Under the pieces are notes generated by a model. The model was not told the origin of the DNA. It saw only the letters and a program-made list of their open reading frames with translations, and did no database searches. DNA of 64,000 nucleotides from Pseudorhodoferax sp. Leaf267. GTDB taxonomy: Bacteria > Pseudomonadota > Gammaproteobacteria > Burkholderiales > Burkholderiaceae_C. Location: contig NZ_LMMV01000001.1 in the NCBI RefSeq assembly GCF_001422405.1, forward strand, positions 904,620 to 968,619, read 5' to 3'. Below are positions 58,598-64,000 of the stretch, one piece after another. Both the position numbers and the translations under genes were made by a program. The stretch's first letter is position 1. Each line of letters starts with the position of its first letter.

Positions 58598-60039
58598 ATA
58601 CCGCAGCCATTGCTTTCGCAGACATTCGTCGCGCCATGGCGGAGTTCGACTTGGCATCCCGGGTGGAGCCCAACACCCCGATATCCGCTGACCGGGCGTT
58701 CCTGCCCGCCGGGCACCGAGGCGTGCTGGATTTACGCCGCCAGTTGGTGGTTGGCAACCGTGGCATGGGAAAGAGCTTCTGGACACACGCCCTGCTGAAC
58801 CAAGAGGTCAGAAACAAGCTGGCGGAACACTACCAGCACGCTGAACTGAAAACCACCGAGGTAAAGCTGGGCTTCAATGGGTCCATCCGCACCGATGACT
58901 TTGCGCCCACCGTGGACGAGGTGGTTCAGCTACAGGCCGAGAGCGTTCCGGCCGATCTGATCTGGAAGGGTGTTTTCTTGAGGATCGCCAACGCAGTGAC
59001 AGGCCAGCCGGTGTTCAACCTTACCCACTCCATCGCGGCGCTGCGCAGTGATCCCACGCTGTACTCCAACGTTCTGTCGGAGCTGGATCGACAGCTCGGC
59101 GCACAGAGGCGCCATCTGTTGGTGGTATTTGACGCACTGGATCGCCTGGGTCCCGACTGGAATGGCATTCGCGACCTGTCCAAGGCACTGCTGCGCCTCT
59201 CCATCGGCCTGCAGTCCTTTCGCAGCATCCGCGCCAAGATCTTTATGCGCGTGGACCAGTTTGCGGACCGCGAGCTGTTCATGTTCCCGGACAGTTCCAA
59301 GATTCGCAATGACCACGTCAACCTGATCTGGCAACCCCAGGAGCTCTATGGCTTGCTGTTGTTCGAAATCCTGCGCAACCAGCGGGGCAAGCCGGCATTG
59401 CACGCACTGGCGGCCCGGGAAGGTGCCCTGGCGGCGCTGCCCATAGATGGCAGCGACAGCATGGCCGACTTGGAGCCGCAACGGAAGTTAGTCCATGCGT
59501 TGGCCGGTGAGTTCATGGGCAGCAGCAAGAAGCGTGGCCTGGTGTACACCTGGGTGCCTCTGCACCTTAGCGACGCAGCCAATACCTGTGCGCCCCGAAC
59601 CTTTCTCACGGCATGGAAGAAGGCTGCCGAACACTCGCCCGCCCCGGTAGACCGCGCCGTCGACCATCTCAGCCTGCTCGATGGGGTGCGCTCGGCATCT
59701 CAAGTCCGGCTGAACGAGCTGTACGAGGACTACGGCTGGATCAGGCCATCGCTCGAAGCTTTGAAGCGCCAACTCGTGCCGATGACGAGGAACCAGTTGT
59801 TCCAACTGTGGCGAGACAAGCGTGTCATCGAGACCATCCAAGCGACGGGAAACCGTCAGGCGCAGTCGGTTCCGGCCGGCTTGGCGGCGGCCTCCGATTC
59901 GGAGGCGCTGCTCGAAGCCATGGTCAGCGTTGCAGTCATGGAAGAGCGCAGCAACGGCAAGATCAACGTGCCAGACATCTTTCGCGTGGAGGCAGGCATC
60001 CTGCGCAAGGGCGGAGTTGCTGTACCCAAACGCCGGTAA
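58594..60039 (+). CDS. P-loop ATPase, third gene of accessory module
   Basis: A 481-residue protein starting at GTG 58594, which overlaps the previous stop (GTGA). Walker A GNRGMGKSF is at residues 54-62 and a Walker B-like HLLVVFDALDRLGP at about 174-187, typical of STAND/AAA-type NTPases. After the core come MRVDQFADRELFMFPDSSKI and a long helical region to the C-terminus. No effector domain (nuclease, protease, TIR) is recognised. Its dependence on its neighbours is suggested by overlap. Codon use is less GC-biased than in neighbouring core genes. Confidence 0.8.
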   Translation: MNTAAIAFADIRRAMAEFDLASRVEPNTPISADRAFLPAGHRGVLDLRRQLVVGNRGMGKSFWTHALLNQEVRNKLAEHYQHAELKTTEVKLGFNGSIRTDDFAPTVDEVVQLQAESVPADLIWKGVFLRIANAVTGQPVFNLTHSIAALRSDPTLYSNVLSELDRQLGAQRRHLLVVFDALDRLGPDWNGIRDLSKALLRLSIGLQSFRSIRAKIFMRVDQFADRELFMFPDSSKIRNDHVNLIWQPQELYGLLLFEILRNQRGKPALHALAAREGALAALPIDGSDSMADLEPQRKLVHALAGEFMGSSKKRGLVYTWVPLHLSDAANTCAPRTFLTAWKKAAEHSPAPVDRAVDHLSLLDGVRSASQVRLNELYEDYGWIRPSLEALKRQLVPMTRNQLFQLWRDKRVIETIQATGNRQAQSVPAGLAAASDSEALLEAMVSVAVMEERSNGKINVPDIFRVEAGILRKGGVAVPKRR

Positions 60040-60705
60040 TGCGTTCGTCTTGTGCCAGGCGTTCGCTCGCCCCGAAGATCCGCAAGCGAGGTTCGTGGCC
60101 AGCTGACCACGCCGCTGCACGGGCGCCGGAGCATGGCCGCAGCGATGCCCAGCGGGCCAGCGAAGCTCCTCATCACGCCGACACGACCGTCCAGCATGAG
60201 ACAGGCGAAGTTGGGGCGAATGCAAGGTCGGCGTAGTCGTCCAGCCCCATGCAGGCCTCCTCGAGATCGGTGACAGACCAAACCATCACGTTCATGTGCA
60301 GCATCAACGCCCAAGAATCGCACGACCTGGCGGCAAGGAAGTTGGGCAGCGCAGAGTGATTGCCGCGTGTATGCGAGACGCGGACGATCACCTTGCTCCA
60401 GCAGTCGTAGGGCAGAGCCCAAATGCCGCACGCTGATGGAGATGCGCCGCCGTGGCGCGGTGATGAACGGCTGCACTTGCATCTACTGCGCGCTGCACTT
60501 CAACTGTGCGGCCACCCGCCAGCACAAACCAGCGATTGGCTAGGCGTGCAGACGCTGGACCCGTTGCTGGAAGTGCCAGGCGCGCCCTCACAGCCAGGCC
60601 TCAGATCGGATCCAATAGCTTCAGGAGACCGTACGCGCTGCGCTGCGAGCGTCGTTTCCGTCCCATCCGCTTTTGCCAATCGTTGACTCAACCCTCACCT
60701 ATCTG
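60040..60705. other. 666-base region without a confident gene
   Basis: Separates the accessory module from the DedA-fusion operon. On the minus strand a frame around 60173-60430 is open and reads IVRVSHTRGNHSALPNFLAA then LHMNVMVWSVTDLEEACMG. Its composition looks protein-like, but it has no good start and I do not recognise it. It may be the remnant of a displaced gene at the right edge of an insertion. No tRNA, direct repeat or attachment site was recognised. Confidence 0.4.
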
Positions 60706-62853
60706 ATGCGCCTAGACAAACGCTGGTGGCTGCTGCTCGCCCTGCTGGCCGGCATCACCCTGTTCTTCGCCTTCGACCTGGGCCAGTACCTGAACCTGGC
60801 CACCCTCAAGCGCCACCAGGCCACGCTGGAGGCCTGGCGCGCCGCGCAGCCGCTGCAGGCGGCGCTCGCCTTCTTCGCCGCGTACGTGCTGGTCACGGCC
60901 CTGTCGCTGCCCGGCGCGGCGGTGATGACGCTGGCCGTGGGCGCGGTGTTCGGCCTGGGCTGGGGCACGCTCATCGTTTCCTTCGCGTCCAGCATCGGCG
61001 CCCTGCTTGCCTTTCTGGCGGCGCGCTGGCTGCTGGGCGACTGGGTGCAGGCCCGCTTTGCCGACCGGCTGGCCACGCTGAACGCCGGCATGGCGCGCGA
61101 TGGCGCCTTCTACCTGTTCACGCTGCGCCTCGTGCCCATCCTGCCCTTCTTCGTCATCAACCTGGTGATGGGGCTCACGCGCATCCGGCCGCTGACCTTC
61201 TACGGCGTGAGCCAGCTCGGCATGTTGCCCGGCACGCTGGTCTACGTGAACGCGGGCACGCAGCTGGGGCGCATCGACTCGCTGGCCGGCATCCTCTCGC
61301 CCGGGCTGCTGGGCGCGCTGGTGCTGCTGGGCGTGTTCCCGCTGGTGGCCCGCAAGCTGGGCGACGCGCTGCGCGCACGCAAGGTCTACGCGGGGTGGAC
61401 GCGGCCACGCCGCTTCGACCGCAACCTCGTCGTGATCGGCGGGGGCTCGGCGGGGCTGGTGACGGCCTACATCGCGGCGGCCGTGCGCGCCAAGGTCACC
61501 CTCGTCGAGCAGGGGGAGATGGGCGGCGACTGCCTGAACACGGGCTGTGTGCCGTCCAAGGCGCTGATCCGCTCGGCGCGCTTTTTGTCGCAGGTGGCGC
61601 GGGCGCCGGATTTCGGTGTGCGCTCGGCCAGCGCGGACCATGACTTCGCCGACCTGATGGAGCGCGTGCAGCGCGTGGTGCAACAGATCGCGCCCCACGA
61701 TTCGGTGGCGCGCTACACCGCGCTGGGCGTGGACGTGGCCCAGGGCCGCGCGCGCATCGTCTCGCCCTGGCAGGTGGAGATCACGCAGGCCGATGGCCAG
61801 GTGCGCACCCTCTCCACCCGCAGCATCGTGGTCGCCACCGGCGGCCAGCCGCTGGTGCCCGACATTCCCGGGCTGGACCAGGTGGGCTACCTCACGTCCG
61901 AGACCGTCTGGGCCCTGCGCCAGCGCCCCGGTCGGCTGCTGGTGCTGGGCGGCGGCCCCATCGGCTGCGAGCTGGCGCAGACCTTCGCGCGGCTGGGCAG
62001 CCAGGTCACGCAGGTGCACCGTGGCCCGCGCCTGCTGCCGCGCGAGGATGCGGACGCGGCCGAGCTGGTGGCGCAGGGCCTGCGCGCGGACGGCGTCGCG
62101 CTGCGGCTGGGCCACGAGGCCGTGCGTTGCGAGGTGGTGGACGGCCAGAAGACGCTGGTCGCCACCCACGCCGGCGCCGAGGTGCGCATCGCCTTCGACA
62201 CGCTGCTGCTGGCCGTGGGCCGCCAGGCGCGGCTGGAGGGCTTCGGCCTGCAGGAGTTGGGCGTGGTGACCGGCCGCACGCTGCAGGTCAACGGCCTGCT
62301 GCAGACCAACTTCCCGAACATCTACGCGGCCGGCGACGTGGCCGGGCCCTACCAGTTCACGCACGTGGCGGCGCACCAGGCCTGGTACGCGGCGGTGAAC
62401 GCATTGTTCGCGCCGTTCAAGAGCTTCCAGGCCGACTACCGCGTGATCCCCTGGGCCACCTTCACCGAGCCCGAGGTGGCGCGCGTGGGCCTGAACGAGG
62501 ACGAGGCCCGCGCGCGCAAGATCCCGCACGAGGTGACGGTCTACGACATCGCCGACCTGGACCGCGCCATTGCCGACAGCGAGGCGCGCGGCTTCGTCAA
62601 GGTGCTCACCCCGCCCGGCCGCGACCGCATCCTGGGCGTGACCATCGTGGGCGCGCACGCGGCCGAACTCATCGCCGAATACGTGCTGGCCATGAAGCAC
62701 GGCATCGGGCTGAACAAGATCCTGGGCACCATCCACATCTACCCCACCATGGCCGAGGCGAACAAGTACGCGGCAGGGCAGTGGAAGCGCGCGCATGCGC
62801 CGCAGAAGCTGCTGGGCTGGGTCGAACGCTTCCATGGCTGGAGGCGCGGATGA
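60706..62853 (+). CDS. DedA/TVP38-type membrane domain fused to mercuric-reductase-like FAD oxidoreductase
   Basis: A 715-residue fusion. Residues 1 to about 230 form a TVP38/TMEM64-type membrane domain with five to six helices (SLPGAAVMTLAVGAVFGLGW, PFFVINLVMGLTRI). The rest is a class I pyridine-nucleotide disulfide reductase: VVIGGGSAGLVTAYIAAAV, redox pair GGDCLNTGCVPSKALIRSA, NAD motif VLGGGPIGCELAQTFARLGS, YAAGDVAGPYQFTHVAAHQA and dimer motif IHIYPTMAEANK. The C-terminal extra Cys pair of mercuric reductase is absent, so mercury is unlikely. A TTG codon 11 residues upstream is an alternative start. The stop overlaps the next start (ATGA). Confidence 0.88.
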   Translation: MRLDKRWWLLLALLAGITLFFAFDLGQYLNLATLKRHQATLEAWRAAQPLQAALAFFAAYVLVTALSLPGAAVMTLAVGAVFGLGWGTLIVSFASSIGALLAFLAARWLLGDWVQARFADRLATLNAGMARDGAFYLFTLRLVPILPFFVINLVMGLTRIRPLTFYGVSQLGMLPGTLVYVNAGTQLGRIDSLAGILSPGLLGALVLLGVFPLVARKLGDALRARKVYAGWTRPRRFDRNLVVIGGGSAGLVTAYIAAAVRAKVTLVEQGEMGGDCLNTGCVPSKALIRSARFLSQVARAPDFGVRSASADHDFADLMERVQRVVQQIAPHDSVARYTALGVDVAQGRARIVSPWQVEITQADGQVRTLSTRSIVVATGGQPLVPDIPGLDQVGYLTSETVWALRQRPGRLLVLGGGPIGCELAQTFARLGSQVTQVHRGPRLLPREDADAAELVAQGLRADGVALRLGHEAVRCEVVDGQKTLVATHAGAEVRIAFDTLLLAVGRQARLEGFGLQELGVVTGRTLQVNGLLQTNFPNIYAAGDVAGPYQFTHVAAHQAWYAAVNALFAPFKSFQADYRVIPWATFTEPEVARVGLNEDEARARKIPHEVTVYDIADLDRAIADSEARGFVKVLTPPGRDRILGVTIVGAHAAELIAEYVLAMKHGIGLNKILGTIHIYPTMAEANKYAAGQWKRAHAPQKLLGWVERFHGWRRG

Positions 62854-63599
62854 GGGCGGGCCTGCACCGCCGCCAGGCCCTGGCCTGGCTGGGCCTGGCG
62901 GCCACCGGCGTCAGCCCACCTGCCGGCGCGCAGGCGGACGGGCAGCCGCCCCTGCTCTCCACCGCGCCGCCGGGCGACACGCTGCCTGCGGGCTGGACGC
63001 ACCAGCGCCTGCCCAAGGTGGAGCGCGCCAACCGTTACGACATGGTGGACGATGCGGGCCGCCGCGTGCTGCGCGTGCGCTCTGCAGCCTCGGCCTCGTC
63101 GCTGGTGTGCCGGGTCGATGTGGACCCGGCGCGCACACCGCTGCTGCAGTGGCAATGGAAGGTGGCGCGTGCGCTGGCCGGCTCCGACGTGCGCAGCAAG
63201 GGCGGCGACGACTATGCCGCGCGCCTCTACGTGTTCTTCGACCTGCCGTTGGAGCGCCTGTCCTTCGGCGACCGGGTGGCGCTACAGGCGGCACGCGCCC
63301 TGTCCGGGGCCGACATCCCGGCAGCCGCCCTGTGCTACGTCTGGGGCCAGGCCCAGCCCGCGGGCCACACCGCCTGGAACCCCTACACCGACCGCGTGCG
63401 CATGGTGGTGGTGGACAGCGGCGACGCGCAGGCCACCACCTGGCGCAGCCACACGCGCGACCTGCGGCGCGACTGGGCCGAAGCCTTCGGCGGCACCGCA
63501 CCGCGCTTGGGCGGCTTCGGCATCGGCGCGGACACCGACAACACCGGCGACACCGCCGAGACCTGGTTCGGCGACCTGCGGCTGGTGGCCGCCCCATGA
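62850..63599 (+). CDS. DUF3047 family exported protein
   Basis: A 249-residue protein with N-terminal HRRQALAWLGLAATGVSPPA, a signal peptide with an Arg-Arg pair (Tat-like). The DUF3047 body shows LLQWQWKVARALAGSDVRSK, GDDYAARLYVFFDLP, ALCYVWGQAQPAGHTAWNPY and the C-terminal GIGADTDNTGDTAETWFGDL. It looks like a secreted beta-sandwich; function unknown. It overlaps both neighbours by four bases (ATGA at each end), so the three genes are tightly coupled. Confidence 0.88.
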   Translation: MRAGLHRRQALAWLGLAATGVSPPAGAQADGQPPLLSTAPPGDTLPAGWTHQRLPKVERANRYDMVDDAGRRVLRVRSAASASSLVCRVDVDPARTPLLQWQWKVARALAGSDVRSKGGDDYAARLYVFFDLPLERLSFGDRVALQAARALSGADIPAAALCYVWGQAQPAGHTAWNPYTDRVRMVVVDSGDAQATTWRSHTRDLRRDWAEAFGGTAPRLGGFGIGADTDNTGDTAETWFGDLRLVAAP

Positions 63600-64000
63600 A
63601 GCAGCTGGTGCTGCTGGGCGGCGGCCACGCGCACCTGGCCGTGCTGGCCGATCTGGCGGCGCGCCCGCTGACGGGCTGGCAGGTCACACTCGTCACGCCC
63701 TACCGGCGGCAGATCTATTCGGGCATGTTGCCGGGCTGGGTGGCCGGGCACTACGCGCTGGACCAGTGCGCCATCGCGCTGGACGCACTGGCCGCGCGGG
63801 CCGGCGTGCGCCTGCAGACCACGGCCTGCACGGGGCTGGACCTGGCGGGCCAGACGGTGGATTGCGCGGACGGCACGCGCCTGCCTTTCGACCGGCTGTC
63901 CATCGACACCGGCCCCGTGGCGGCCGTGCAGCAAATGCCCGGCGCGGCCGACCATGCGCTCTGCGTGCGGCCCATCGAAGGGTTTGCCGCGGCCTGGCCG
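63596..64000 (+). CDS. FAD-dependent oxidoreductase (type often fused to SelD), 3' end outside window
   Basis: The first 135 residues of a flavoprotein: MKQLVLLGGGHAHLAVLADL (FAD-binding GGGHAH instead of GxGxxG), VTLVTPYRRQIYSGMLPGWV, AGHYALDQCAIALDALAARA, and FDRLSIDTG. This pattern (SGMLPG.VAGHY) is that of the pyridine-nucleotide-disulfide oxidoreductase-like domain found alone or fused N-terminally to selenide, water dikinase SelD. Whether SelD follows cannot be seen because the window ends. The start overlaps the DUF3047 stop. Confidence 0.82.
   Translation, partial: MKQLVLLGGGHAHLAVLADLAARPLTGWQVTLVTPYRRQIYSGMLPGWVAGHYALDQCAIALDALAARAGVRLQTTACTGLDLAGQTVDCADGTRLPFDRLSIDTGPVAAVQQMPGAADHALCVRPIEGFAAAWP

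Noticed and set aside
60706-62853. Mercuric reductase (merA)
   Set aside because: It has the CLNTGC redox pair but lacks the C-terminal vicinal Cys pair and the N-terminal metal-binding domain, and no mer genes are nearby.

Overview
The window looks like a chromosomal segment of a high-GC betaproteobacterium in Burkholderiales, most likely family Comamonadaceae. The ftsK-lolA/trxB, rpmB-rpmG and yciO/M50 peptidase/trpS neighbourhoods, two Bug-type solute receptors, a DUF4148 protein and strong G/C third-position bias all point there. This is judged from gene content and recall of families, not from a search.

Layout. 1-333: right end of an IS5-family element abutting an NlpC/P60 lipoprotein gene. 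330-10901: core genes: lolA and ftsK, a Crp/Fnr regulator, trxB, rpmB-rpmG, a PHP phosphoesterase, an EamA exporter, yciO, a site-2 protease and trpS with an extra C-terminal domain. 10892-19229: stress and maintenance genes (OsmC, Cu/Zn SOD, glgX, small membrane proteins, and a ligD-ku end-joining operon). 19369-20746: decayed genes (an acyltransferase pseudogene and a BrnT/BrnA module with a frameshifted toxin). 20750-31459: an amidohydrolase, pssA, a 1800-residue kinase/ATPase/GAF/PAS/GGDEF protein, pgm, a ZIP transporter and a secreted ferritin-like protein.

31739-32139 holds what looks like the collapsed remnant of a selenocysteine locus: a short reading frame joining selA-like and selB-like scraps, followed by a degenerate tRNA-Sec-like sequence with anticodon TCA. 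Next come a sigma-54-type promoter and a GlyGly-CTERM cassette: an M14 carboxypeptidase with a GlyGly-CTERM tail, a lipoprotein and rhombosortase. 37632-45549 is an aldarate (galactarate/talarate type) operon: a divergent LacI regulator, Bug receptor, two different dehydratases, aldolase, tartronate semialdehyde reductase and a Tat-exported SMP-30 lactonase. 45616-46689 carries a BLUF-like protein lacking the flavin tyrosine and an RHH/ParE toxin-antitoxin pair. 46726-52804 is a cyclohexanecarboxylate degradation cluster (badR, badH, badI, aliB, aliA, plus a Bug receptor) without badK. 52836-56457 is a ynjBCD-type ABC importer.

56799-60039 is a compact three-gene accessory module: a HEPN-like small protein, a ParA/MinD-like ATPase whose P-loop reads KGGVGRS, and a second P-loop ATPase. 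All three genes overlap or touch, and codon use is less GC-biased than in the flanks. It is the best candidate for an uncharacterised conflict or defence system. The window ends in an overlapping operon: a DedA/mercuric-reductase-like fusion, a DUF3047 protein and the start of a flavoprotein of the type often fused to SelD. No rRNA gene, no intact tRNA gene and no CRISPR array was seen.
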